NCBI GenBank assembly: GCA_018335925.1
Contig: JAGXRF010000019.1
Span: forward strand, 51,614 to 115,613
Reading direction: 5' to 3'
Length of the DNA: 64,000 nucleotides
Source of the DNA: Flavobacteriales bacterium
GTDB taxonomy: Bacteria > Bacteroidota > Bacteroidia > Flavobacteriales > Flavobacteriaceae
Shown: one piece after another, positions 45,253-54,464 of the stretch
How the letters are laid out: every line of letters starts with the position of its first letter
Position numbering within the stretch: the stretch's first letter is position 1
Notes under the pieces: generated by a model
Told to the model about the DNA's origin: nothing
The model's input: the letters and a program-made list of their open reading frames with translations, nothing else
Database searches by the model: none
Translations under genes and position numbers: made by a program

Positions 45253-47130
45253 ATGGAAGAGAAAAAAACGGACCTGAACTCCATCATTGGATTTTTTCTA
45301 ATTTTCTTACTCATCTTATGGATGATGTACAACAATGCCCAAGAGCAAGCCAAAGAAAAGGAATTGGCCAAAACAGAAAAAGTCCAAAAAAATAAAGTTA
45401 CCAAAACTGTAAGCACACCTGTAACCGTAGAAGAAGAAACCAAAGATTCTGTTGCAGTTGCCCAACAATTCCAATCGTATGGGGCTTTTGCTTATAGTGC
45501 AAGCTTGACCAATGCCAAAGAGCAAACCACAGTTTTAGAAAACGATTTGGTTAGCATGGAAATTTCCAATTTAGGAGGTTTTGTATCTAGCCAAACCATG
45601 AAAAACTTTACCCAATTTAAAAAAGATTCGGGTAAAAATGTGCAATTGGTTAAAGACGATAATGCCAGCTTTAATTTGCAATTTAAAGGAACTGATGGCA
45701 AATTGTACGATACTAAAGATTTGTGGTTTGTGCCAACTTTGAAAAAAGATGGCGAAAATCAAGTACTAATCATGCGTTTACAAGCTGGAGCCAATCAGTT
45801 TTTAGAGTACGTGTATACCTTGAAACCTAACGACTATATGTTAGATTTTCAAATTCGTTCGCAAGGCTTGGAGCAGGTTTTCGGAAAAACTCCAGAGTTA
45901 ATTGCCAATTGGGACATGACTACCTATCGCAACGAGAAAAGTGTGAGTTACGAAAACCGTTATACCGAAATTTGGTTTGAATACGAAAAAGGCAAAACCG
46001 ATTATGTTGGGCAAGGTAAAATTAAAGAAGATGCTGCAACCGATGTTTCATACATAGGTTACAAACAACAGTTTTTTACCAGTATTTTACTTACCAAAAC
46101 ACCTTTTACCAAAGCAGATTTTGTATCGAAAAACTTGGTACAAGATGAAGAGAAAGATACCATATTTACCAAATCATTTAGCAGTAAATTTCCGTTAGCA
46201 ATTGCCAATGGAGCAGTAAACTACCAAATGCAATGGTATTTTGGGCCTACAGATTATCATTTACTAAAAGACTATGATAAGAATTTAGAACAAATTGTTT
46301 GGTTGGGATGGGGAATATTTGGTTGGATCAATAAATATGCTTTTGTACCTGTATTTGATTTGTTGATTGACTTTTTGCCATACGGATTGTCTATCATTAT
46401 CTTAACTATCATTGTTCGAATTGTGCTTTCCCCAATGACGTACAAATCGTATTTGTCGCAAGCAAAAATGAAAGTGATTCGTCCGGAAGTACAGGAAATC
46501 AATGAAAAGTTCAGCAAAGACCCCATGAAGCGTCAGCAAGAAACCATGAAATTGTATGGCAAAGCTGGAGTAAATCCTATGGCAGGTTGTTTACCCGCAG
46601 TATTGCAAATTCCGGTGTTTTATGCATTATTTAGCTTCTTCCCGGCTGCCATTGCGTTACGTCAGCAAAGCTTTTTATGGGCAGATGATTTGTCAAGTTA
46701 CGATACCATATTAAACTTACCTTTTTACATTCCGTTTTACGGAAACCACGTGAGTTTGTTCCCAATATTGGCTTCTATTGCTATTTTCTTTTACATGAAA
46801 ATGACTACGGGTGACCAACAAATGTCGGCTCCAACCCAAGAGGGAATGCCTGATATGGGTAAGATTATGAAAGTGATGATTTACATTTCTCCTTTGATGA
46901 TGTTGTTTTTCTTTAACAACTATTCTTCTGGATTGAGTTTGTATTATTTTGTTTCGAATGCCATTACCATTGGAATCATGTTGGTGATTAAAAACTACAT
47001 CATCGATCAAGATAAAATTCATGCTCAGATTCAAGAAAACAAAACCAAGCCAAGAAAATTAAACCGTTTCCAGCAAAAAATGCAAGAAATGATGGAACAA
47101 GCGGAACAGGCTAAAAATCAAAAGAAATAA
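45253..47130 (+). CDS. yidC: Membrane protein insertase YidC
   Basis: 625 residues: an N-terminal TM (IIGFFLIFLLILWMMYNNAQ), a large periplasmic P1 domain (about 80-350) and the conserved C-terminal core with further TM helices. LSPMTYKSYLSQAKMKVIRPE and AGVNPMAGCLPAVLQIPVFYALF are family signatures. The tail is basic. It inserts inner-membrane proteins with or without SecYEG. It starts one base after pyrG stops, so both share the pyrG promoter. Confidence 0.97.
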   Translation: MEEKKTDLNSIIGFFLIFLLILWMMYNNAQEQAKEKELAKTEKVQKNKVTKTVSTPVTVEEETKDSVAVAQQFQSYGAFAYSASLTNAKEQTTVLENDLVSMEISNLGGFVSSQTMKNFTQFKKDSGKNVQLVKDDNASFNLQFKGTDGKLYDTKDLWFVPTLKKDGENQVLIMRLQAGANQFLEYVYTLKPNDYMLDFQIRSQGLEQVFGKTPELIANWDMTTYRNEKSVSYENRYTEIWFEYEKGKTDYVGQGKIKEDAATDVSYIGYKQQFFTSILLTKTPFTKADFVSKNLVQDEEKDTIFTKSFSSKFPLAIANGAVNYQMQWYFGPTDYHLLKDYDKNLEQIVWLGWGIFGWINKYAFVPVFDLLIDFLPYGLSIIILTIIVRIVLSPMTYKSYLSQAKMKVIRPEVQEINEKFSKDPMKRQQETMKLYGKAGVNPMAGCLPAVLQIPVFYALFSFFPAAIALRQQSFLWADDLSSYDTILNLPFYIPFYGNHVSLFPILASIAIFFYMKMTTGDQQMSAPTQEGMPDMGKIMKVMIYISPLMMLFFFNNYSSGLSLYYFVSNAITIGIMLVIKNYIIDQDKIHAQIQENKTKPRKLNRFQQKMQEMMEQAEQAKNQKK

Positions 47131-47146
47131 CTCAATGATATCTATC

Positions 47147-47186
47147 AAACACAAAAGGCAAACCGAATAGTTTGCCTTTTGTGTTT
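47147..47186. terminator. Terminator of pyrG-yidC
   Basis: A 17-bp perfect stem AAACACAAAAGGCAAAC (47147-47163) / GTTTGCCTTTTGTGTTT (47170-47186) with a 6-nt loop. Very strong; it can act on both strands and also closes the leftward acs unit. Confidence 0.9.
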
Positions 47187-47244
47187 ATACAATTTTCGTT
47201 TAATAGAATTACGAAAATTTCATCGTAAATATTTAGAATGTTTC

Positions 47245-49152
47245 CTAAAGCTTGTTATCTTGAATCTCCTGTACAATTTCCGGGTTCAATAAGGTAGAAA
47301 TATCACCATAGTTATTAAAGTCTCCTTCGGCAATTTTGCGTAAAATTCTACGCATGATTTTACCGGAACGGGTTTTTGGCAAACCATTCACAAACTGAAT
47401 TTTATCTAACTTGGCAATTGGCCCAATTTGATCGGAAATCAATTGGTTGATTTCTTTTCGCAAATTGTCTTGGTTACGATATTCTCCGGTTTCTTTCAAA
47501 ATCACATAGCCATACAATGCATTTCCTTTGATGTCGTGCGGGAAGCCTACAATAGCACTTTCTGCTACAGCTGGGTGCTCGTTGATGGCATCTTCAATTG
47601 GTGCGGTTCCTAAGTTATGACCGGATACAATAATCACATCGTCTACCCTACCTGTAATACGGTAATACCCTACTTCATCCCGTAAAGCTCCGTCTCCGGT
47701 AAAGTATTTCCCCGGAAAGGCTGTAAAATAGGTTTCTTTGTATCGTTGGTGGTCACCCCAAATGGTTCTTGCCATACTTGGCCAAGGGAATTTGATACAC
47801 AAACTTCCGGTAACTTGATTGCCTTCAATTTCATTTCGCAATTCGTCCATCAAAACCGGTTGAATTCCCGGTAAAGGCAAAGAAGCATAGGTTGGTTTGG
47901 TTGGAGTAACAAATGGCAGTGGAGAAATCATAATTCCTCCTGTTTCGGTTTGCCACCAAGTATCTACTAACGGACAACGTTTTCCTCCCACGTGATCGTT
48001 GTACCAATGCCAAGCTTCTTCGTTAATAGGTTCTCCAACAGAACCAATCACACGCAAGCTTTTTAGCGGAAACTGCTGTACAAAATCTAAACTTTCCTTA
48101 GCCAAAGCTCTGATGGCGGTTGGTGCGGTATAAAATTGGTTCACTTGGTGTTTTTCAATAACTTCCCAAAAACGAGAAAAATCCGGGTAAGAAGGCACTC
48201 CTTCAAACAAAACCGTAGTAGCTCCGTTTAATAACGGACCATATAAAATGTAGGAATGTCCGGTAATCCAGCCAATATCAGCAGTACACCAATACACATC
48301 GTTTTCTTGGTAGTCAAATACATTTTTAAAGGTGTAGGCAGTGTATACCATGTACCCTGCGGTAGTATGCAACATGCCTTTAGGCTTTCCGGTAGAGCCT
48401 GAAGTGTATAAAATAAACAACGGATCTTCGGCATCCATAATTTCTGCCACATTGTTACCAACTGCGGCATCTAACAAGGGTTGCAACCATTGGTCTCTTC
48501 CTGCTTGCATGTGTACTTTTCCTTTGGTGCGTTCAGCCACCAATACTTTGGAAACAGTCGGACAGCTTTGCAAGGCTTCATCTACAATCCCTTTCAAATC
48601 GATGGTTTTATCGCCTCTAAATCCTCCATCGGAAGTAATTACCATCGTAGCCCCACAATCGTTGATGCGTGTTTCTAATGCTTTGGCAGAAAATCCAGCA
48701 AAAACAACCGAATGTACTGCACCAATTCGGGCACAAGCCAATACTGCAACTGCCAATTCCGGAATCATCGGAAGGTAAATACATACCCTATCCCCTTTTT
48801 TCACACCTTGTTCACGCAACACATTGGCCATCTTGGCAACCCTTACATACAATTCGTTGTACGTAATGTGTTGTGCCATTTCGCTCGGGTTGTTTGGCTC
48901 AAAAATAATAGCCGTTTTTTCACCTCTTTTATTCAAGTGTCTGTCGATACAATTCTTGGTGATGTTTACTTTGGCACCTTTGAACCATTCGAATTTGGCT
49001 TCTTGCATGTCAAATTCAAAAACTTTGTCCCATTTTTGGTACCAAGTAAAATTTTCGTCAGCAATACGGTCCCAAAACTTACGTGGTTCGCGTACCGACT
49101 TTTTATACATTTTGAAATAATTCTCTAAATCTTTGATCTTATAGTAACTCAT
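47245..49152 (-). CDS. acs: Acetyl-CoA synthetase
   Basis: 635 residues from ATG 49152 (MSYYKIKDLENYFKMYKKSV); earlier in-frame codons run through the prpE end and are not real. AMP-binding marks: YTSGSTGKPKG, VDTWWQTETGG, YFTGDGALRDEVG, and the acetylation-site region PKTRSGKIMRRILRK at the end. It makes acetyl-CoA from acetate, ATP and CoA. It is the last gene of the leftward acetate cluster. Confidence 0.95.
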   Translation of the reverse strand: MSYYKIKDLENYFKMYKKSVREPRKFWDRIADENFTWYQKWDKVFEFDMQEAKFEWFKGAKVNITKNCIDRHLNKRGEKTAIIFEPNNPSEMAQHITYNELYVRVAKMANVLREQGVKKGDRVCIYLPMIPELAVAVLACARIGAVHSVVFAGFSAKALETRINDCGATMVITSDGGFRGDKTIDLKGIVDEALQSCPTVSKVLVAERTKGKVHMQAGRDQWLQPLLDAAVGNNVAEIMDAEDPLFILYTSGSTGKPKGMLHTTAGYMVYTAYTFKNVFDYQENDVYWCTADIGWITGHSYILYGPLLNGATTVLFEGVPSYPDFSRFWEVIEKHQVNQFYTAPTAIRALAKESLDFVQQFPLKSLRVIGSVGEPINEEAWHWYNDHVGGKRCPLVDTWWQTETGGIMISPLPFVTPTKPTYASLPLPGIQPVLMDELRNEIEGNQVTGSLCIKFPWPSMARTIWGDHQRYKETYFTAFPGKYFTGDGALRDEVGYYRITGRVDDVIIVSGHNLGTAPIEDAINEHPAVAESAIVGFPHDIKGNALYGYVILKETGEYRNQDNLRKEINQLISDQIGPIAKLDKIQFVNGLPKTRSGKIMRRILRKIAEGDFNNYGDISTLLNPEIVQEIQDNKL

Positions 49153-49219
49153 AATGCTTCGTTTGTTTAGTAAAAATACAATTTTTAATAGGTGTTTTTT
49201 TGAATATCTTGCTAAATAG

Positions 49220-51121
49220 CTATAGTTGAGGCGATTTTCTATTTGCCTCCACTTCAAATAAATCGATCAATTCGTCTATTACTTTTTCATCTTCTATAGT
49301 GGATGGAATGGTGTAAGGTTGTTGGTCCCACAACAATCGCAATAATTTACGTAAAATTTTACCCGAACGTGTTTTGGGCAATCTGCTTACAACAATCACT
49401 TTTTTTAATGAAGCTACTGCCCCAATGGTTTGTCTGATTTTTTGTACCACTTCATATTCCAATTGAAAATGCTCCATGCCTTCACCCGACTTAAGTACCA
49501 CCAAAGCCAATGGCACTTGTCCTTTAAGCTCGTCATATACTCCAACCACCGCACATTCTGCAATTGCAGCATGCGAAGCAACGACTTCTTCCATTTCGGC
49601 TGTAGACAATCTATGGCCTGCCACATTGATCACATCATCTACCCTACCTGTAATGTAAACGGCACCACTTTCTTGCTGAAAGCCACCATCACCGGAGAAA
49701 TAAAATCCCGGAAATTTGGTCAAATATCCTTCGGTAAATCGTTCGTGGTCTCCCCAAATTGATTGTAAGGTTCCAGGAGGCAATGGCAATTTTACTACCA
49801 CATATCCTTCCTCTCCAGCAGCAATTTGGTGTCCGGATTCATCCACAATTTGAATGGCATAGCCAGGTACTGGCATTCCTGCGGAACCTGGTGGAATGCT
49901 TAGCAATTCAATCCCCATTGGGTTGGCCAACATAGGCCAGCCTGATTCGGTTTGCCACCAATGGTCGATGACCGGTTTTTGCAATTGGTTTTTCAACCAA
50001 TCTAAGGTGGCCACATCACATCGTTCTCCTGCTAAAAATTGGGCTTTTAAACCACTTAAATCGTATGATTTTAGTAAGTCCCCATTGGGGTCATCTTTTT
50101 TAATTGCTCTTATGGCAGTTGGAGCGGTAAACATCACTTTTACTTGATGCTCTTCTATTACCCTCCAAAAAGTTCCTGCATCGGGAGTTTTGATTGGTTT
50201 TCCTTCAAACAAAACGGTAGTATTACGGTTGAGTAAAGGTCCGTATACAATGTAGCTATGCCCTACTACCCAACCCACATCAGAAGCAGCCCAAAAAACT
50301 TCACCGGGTTGCATGCCATAAATTGCCTGCATCGAATATTTCAAGGCTACGGCATAGCCACCGGTATCTCTAACCACTCCTTTTGGCTTTCCGGTAGTTC
50401 CGGAAGTATATAGCACATACGAAGGATGGGTGCTTTCTACTGCTACCGGAGGTACAACTTCCGAACCATATACCAATGCTTCATAGTCGATATTGTTTTT
50501 TAAAAAAGGTACTTTAGCTCCTAACTTTCGATTGTAAACCACCACATGCTCCGGTTGGTGGGTACATTGTTGCAAAGCTTCATCTACCATGGGTTTGTAA
50601 GCCAATAAGCGGTCAATTTCGATGCCTGAACTTGCGGTAAGTATCACTTTGGGCAAACAATCGTCTATTCGTATGGCCAATTCATGTGGAGCAAAACCTC
50701 CAAATACAACAGAATGGGTTACTCCCAATCGGGCACAAGCCAACATGCTGTAAACTGCTTGCGGTATCATAGGCATGTAAATCAAGGCAGTGTCTCCTTT
50801 TTGTAAGCCCAAAGTCTGCAAACCTCCTGCTAATTTGGCTACTTGGTGTTGCAATTCGTTAAAGGTGATTTTTTGAATGGTTTGCGTAACAGGAGAATCG
50901 TAAATCAAAGCAACTTGTTCTCCAAAACCATCTTGAACATGTTTGTCGATACATAAATATGACAAATTCAAAGTACCATCTGCAAACCATGCATCGTAGT
51001 TTTGTGCATTTTTGCTTAAGATTTGGTTAGGAAATTGGAACCAATCCAGTGCCATAGCTTGTTGCTTCCAAAAAGTTTCTGGTTGATGAATACTTTGTTG
51101 ATATACAGAATAATAGTCCAT
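49220..51121 (-). CDS. prpE: Propionyl-CoA synthetase (PrpE-like)
   Basis: 633 residues. A second AMP-forming acyl-CoA synthetase with YTSGTTGKPKG, HWWQTESGWPM and YITGRVDDVINVAGHRLST. The N-terminal MDYYSVYQQSIHQPETFWKQ and the pattern HWWQTESGWP are closer to PrpE than to Acs. It activates propionate (and perhaps acetate). It is followed by acs after 67 bp and preceded by a response regulator gene after 13 bp. Confidence 0.85.
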   Translation of the reverse strand: MDYYSVYQQSIHQPETFWKQQAMALDWFQFPNQILSKNAQNYDAWFADGTLNLSYLCIDKHVQDGFGEQVALIYDSPVTQTIQKITFNELQHQVAKLAGGLQTLGLQKGDTALIYMPMIPQAVYSMLACARLGVTHSVVFGGFAPHELAIRIDDCLPKVILTASSGIEIDRLLAYKPMVDEALQQCTHQPEHVVVYNRKLGAKVPFLKNNIDYEALVYGSEVVPPVAVESTHPSYVLYTSGTTGKPKGVVRDTGGYAVALKYSMQAIYGMQPGEVFWAASDVGWVVGHSYIVYGPLLNRNTTVLFEGKPIKTPDAGTFWRVIEEHQVKVMFTAPTAIRAIKKDDPNGDLLKSYDLSGLKAQFLAGERCDVATLDWLKNQLQKPVIDHWWQTESGWPMLANPMGIELLSIPPGSAGMPVPGYAIQIVDESGHQIAAGEEGYVVVKLPLPPGTLQSIWGDHERFTEGYLTKFPGFYFSGDGGFQQESGAVYITGRVDDVINVAGHRLSTAEMEEVVASHAAIAECAVVGVYDELKGQVPLALVVLKSGEGMEHFQLEYEVVQKIRQTIGAVASLKKVIVVSRLPKTRSGKILRKLLRLLWDQQPYTIPSTIEDEKVIDELIDLFEVEANRKSPQL

Positions 51122-51134
51122 ACAATATAAATTT

Positions 51135-51497
51135 TTACTGCAAGAGCATTTCTACTTGCTCGGTTAATTTTTTAATAGAAAAAGGTTTGGTTAAATAAGC
51201 ATCTGCTCCTGCTTCTAACCCTTTTTGGATGTCTTGTTCTTTGTTTTTGGCAGACAAAAACAAGACCTTGGTTTGCACTAAATTTGCTTCTCTTTTGATG
51301 TATTCCAGCACTTCAAAACCATCTACTTTAGGCATCATGATGTCTAAAATCACCAAGCTTGGTACGTGGTTTTGTAAAATTTCCAATGCTTCGTTTCCAT
51401 CACGAGCAATAAACACTTCGTAACCTGCTTTCTTGAAGGTATACTCTAGGGTGAGCAAAATGTTTGGTTCATCGTCTACAATCAATATTTTTTGCAT
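51135..51497 (-). CDS. Single-domain response regulator (CheY-like)
   Basis: 120 residues. A receiver domain only: acid pair DDEP (8-11), phosphoacceptor Asp in LVILDIMMPKVDGFE (about 53), Thr/Ser in VLFLSAKN (about 84), Lys in DAYLTKPFS (about 104). No output domain. It lies 12 bp after the symporter-kinase gene and is its likely partner. Confidence 0.9.
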   Translation of the reverse strand: MQKILIVDDEPNILLTLEYTFKKAGYEVFIARDGNEALEILQNHVPSLVILDIMMPKVDGFEVLEYIKREANLVQTKVLFLSAKNKEQDIQKGLEAGADAYLTKPFSIKKLTEQVEMLLQ

Positions 51498-51509
51498 GTT
51501 TATTGGGTT

Positions 51510-54179
51510 TTAAAATGGAATTATTGCGGTGAATTGCACTCCTACGGTTAAATTCTCAGCATGGAGGGTGCCTTGATGTTCTTCTACTATTTTTTTGGAA
51601 ATTGCCAATCCCAATCCACTGCCAATTGGTTTTTTAAAATTCTGATTGGAAGACTGGTAAAACTTATCAAAAATTTGATTGATATCTGCTTCTGGTATAG
51701 GCAATCCATTGTTGTATAGTTGTATGGTAGTAGCATAATCGTTTTGGGTAACCATTAGTCGAATCAATCCTTTATCAGGAGAAGCAAACTTAATTGCGTT
51801 AGAAATCAAATTATTGATTACCTGAATCATACGCTCTTCATCATAAAGCTGCACTTTCAATACTTCTGGCAACTGCATTTCCCAAGTGATGTGGTTTTTC
51901 TCCATCAATTGTTGCAGAGGTTCCCATGCTTTTTGTAAGGTTTTTTGCCAATCGTTTTCTGTAAGATGCAATTGCTGTTTCTTGGTTTGCCACTTTTCTA
52001 AATCGAGGATTTTATCAATCAATCGATTCAATCGGTCGGATTCAGAAATGATGTTTTCTAAAAACTGCTTTCTCAAAAAATCGGGTACTTCTTCATCTTC
52101 TTTTAAAATTTCAGAAGTTGCTCTAATCGCAGTGATAGGAGTTCGCAATTCATGAGTCACCGTATTCAAAAACTCATCTTTTTGGGCATCTTTCTCCAAC
52201 AATTCCGCGTTAGCTTTTTTCAATTGTTCAGATAGCTGTTGCAATTCTTCTGAAGTTTCGCGTAGTTTTTTGTTCAATAAAATGTTTTCTTTGCTTTCTT
52301 CTAATATATGTAAGACTTCTTTCAAACTAATCTGCTCCTCTTTTACTACACTTGAAATCAATATTTTAGCAGAAGCAGTTCCGATAGGTCCGGTGAGTAA
52401 ATTTTCTGCAAATTTGATAAAACGTGCATCTGCCATTTCAGCATTTTCAGGGACTTGGTATTTTAAGTGGAATAGTTTCAATGCTCGTTTGGTACGTTCT
52501 TCTCCTAAAAATCGCAACAATACTTTTTCAATATCCGATTTGTAAGCGGTTCCTTTCCACACGTAGGCATTTTCATGGTGTGTAATATGCTTATCGATAT
52601 CTACAAACATTTCTGCATAATTTCTTTCGCGATAATCGCCTTTAAAACTTACAGAAACAATGCCATAGGTAAATACATTTCCTAACATACTCCAAAACAA
52701 AGCATGCGGAATTGGTTGTAAGTAATCTAAACCAAACAATTGCATTGGGTGCAACCAAACAATTCCCATTGGGTTTTGTACCTCAGCACCATAAATACCC
52801 ATCGCATAAGGCAAAAGGAGGGTGTAAAAGCAAATGGCAAATCCTACCAATATGCCATAAATAGCCCCTCGATGCGAACCTCGTTTCCAATATAAGGCAC
52901 CAAAAAAGGCTGGACCCAATTGGGCAATAACCACAAAGGCTATCAAGCCAATAGAAACCAAGCTGTAGTCTAAAACAAAATAACGATATACCAAGTAAGC
53001 CAAAACAATTAACGAAAAAATCGAAAACTTCCTGATTTTTACAATCTTATTGGTATTAACTTCACTATTGGTGGAAGTAAATTTCCCGAGAAAACCATAC
53101 GGAATCAACAGATTATTTCCCAACATGGTTGCCAAGCTAATGCTTGAAACTACTATCATGGAAATGGCTGCTGAAAACCCTCCTAAAAACACCAAAACCG
53201 TTAAAGTAGTTTGTCCCATTTGCTGCGGAATGAGCAACGAATAAAAATCAGCATCTACATTGGCATCTGCAAAAAGTACTTTTCCACCCCATGCAATGGG
53301 ATACACAAACAGGTTAAACAGCAACAAATACAACGGAAACAACCAAATAGCAGTTTTTAAATGCTGCTCTCGGTTGTTTTCTACAATGGCTGAATGAAAT
53401 TGACGAGGCAGTAAAAAGATAGCAAACATCGAAAGGATGCAAAGCAAGAACCAATTGATCCCAGCTTCTAAGGAGCCAAACTGATTTTTAACGGCAAAAT
53501 CTGGTAGTTTGGAAGCTTGACTGGTGATGTCGGAAAAACCATCGAATACAAAATAGGTTACATATACCCCTACCAACAAAAAGAAAAGCAATTTTAAAAA
53601 CGATTCCACCGCTACTGCGGTAATGATTCCTTTTCGTTTTTCGGATGCATCTACATAACGTGTACCATAATAAGAAGCAAACAATGCCAATGCGATAGCC
53701 ACATAGGTAGTGGTATCATTTAAAATTATTTTAGAAGGATTGGTTGCACTTACCAAATGGAAAGTCTCAGAAATTGCTTTTAATTGCAAAGCGATGTAAG
53801 GTAAAATTCCTAAAACGCAAACCACGGTGACCAAAGCACCTAAAAACCGATGATTGCCATATCTCAAAGAAATAAAATCGGCAATACTGGAAATTTTATT
53901 CACCCTTGAAATTCGGATGATTTTTCGTAAAATCAACATCCAAGCCGGAATAATCATCAAAGGCCCGATGTAGATAGATAAGTAATACAATCCGGAATTT
54001 GCTGCCACCCCAACGCTTCCGTAGTAGGTCCACGCTGTGCAATAAACTGCCAACGACAACGAATACACATAGGCATTATTGGTCCATTTGTGGTTGGCTT
54101 TTTTTTCCGACCAATGGGCCAAGAAAAAAAGCACTCCCAAATAAAACACCAATATGAGTAACAATGCCCAACTAGTCAT
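51510..54179 (-). CDS. Sodium:solute symporter-histidine kinase fusion (sensor)
   Basis: 889 residues. The first ~580 residues form a PutP/SSS-type transporter with about 13 TM helices (LAVYCTAWTYYGSVG; SIADFISLRYGNHR; GGFSAAISMIVVSSISL; AYLVYRYFVLDYSLVSIGLIAF). A linker domain and coiled coil follow, then HisKA with HELRTPITAIRATSEIL (His about 660), N box NLISNAIKFAS and G box GSGLGLAISKKIVEEHQG. Such CbrA-like sensors read the flow or presence of a carbon source. Its surroundings suggest acetate or propionate. The start overlaps the small membrane protein gene by 8 bp. Confidence 0.9.
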   Translation of the reverse strand: MTSWALLLILVFYLGVLFFLAHWSEKKANHKWTNNAYVYSLSLAVYCTAWTYYGSVGVAANSGLYYLSIYIGPLMIIPAWMLILRKIIRISRVNKISSIADFISLRYGNHRFLGALVTVVCVLGILPYIALQLKAISETFHLVSATNPSKIILNDTTTYVAIALALFASYYGTRYVDASEKRKGIITAVAVESFLKLLFFLLVGVYVTYFVFDGFSDITSQASKLPDFAVKNQFGSLEAGINWFLLCILSMFAIFLLPRQFHSAIVENNREQHLKTAIWLFPLYLLLFNLFVYPIAWGGKVLFADANVDADFYSLLIPQQMGQTTLTVLVFLGGFSAAISMIVVSSISLATMLGNNLLIPYGFLGKFTSTNSEVNTNKIVKIRKFSIFSLIVLAYLVYRYFVLDYSLVSIGLIAFVVIAQLGPAFFGALYWKRGSHRGAIYGILVGFAICFYTLLLPYAMGIYGAEVQNPMGIVWLHPMQLFGLDYLQPIPHALFWSMLGNVFTYGIVSVSFKGDYRERNYAEMFVDIDKHITHHENAYVWKGTAYKSDIEKVLLRFLGEERTKRALKLFHLKYQVPENAEMADARFIKFAENLLTGPIGTASAKILISSVVKEEQISLKEVLHILEESKENILLNKKLRETSEELQQLSEQLKKANAELLEKDAQKDEFLNTVTHELRTPITAIRATSEILKEDEEVPDFLRKQFLENIISESDRLNRLIDKILDLEKWQTKKQQLHLTENDWQKTLQKAWEPLQQLMEKNHITWEMQLPEVLKVQLYDEERMIQVINNLISNAIKFASPDKGLIRLMVTQNDYATTIQLYNNGLPIPEADINQIFDKFYQSSNQNFKKPIGSGLGLAISKKIVEEHQGTLHAENLTVGVQFTAIIPF

Positions 54180-54366
54180 GGTATTTGTGTAAAATGTAAG
54201 TTACTGCAACAATGGCCAAAGCCCAAACTGAAAACAAAAAAATATAAATTTTAGGCAATCCTGCGATACATTCAGAGCCATCAAACAACAATAAAATTGG
54301 GATGTTGAAAATAACCAACAACACCAAACTGATGAAAACTAATTTTTGTTCGTGACGTTTCTTCAT
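54172..54366 (-). CDS. Small two-TM protein upstream of the sensor kinase
   Basis: 64 residues: MKKRHEQKLVFISLVLLVIF, one TM, a short loop with Cys (DGSECIAGLPK), and a second TM (IYIFLFSVWALAIVAVTYIL). Its stop overlaps the kinase start by 8 bp, so it is translationally coupled. Unknown function; short partner proteins of SSS systems exist (DUF4212 type), but this is a different sequence. Confidence 0.65.
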   Translation of the reverse strand: MKKRHEQKLVFISLVLLVIFNIPILLLFDGSECIAGLPKIYIFLFSVWALAIVAVTYILHKYHD

Positions 54367-54464
54367 GTACTAAAAGTAAGCTTTTTTAGGTAAAATTGGA
54401 AAGCTACCTACACAAAAAGTGCAGGCAGCCTACTAAATTAACTAAAAACTAAGAACTCAAAAAA

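Noticed and set aside
49153..49257. N-terminal extension of acetyl-CoA synthetase
   Set aside because: It overlaps the prpE 3' end and lacks similarity to Acs; the conserved protein starts at ATG 49152.
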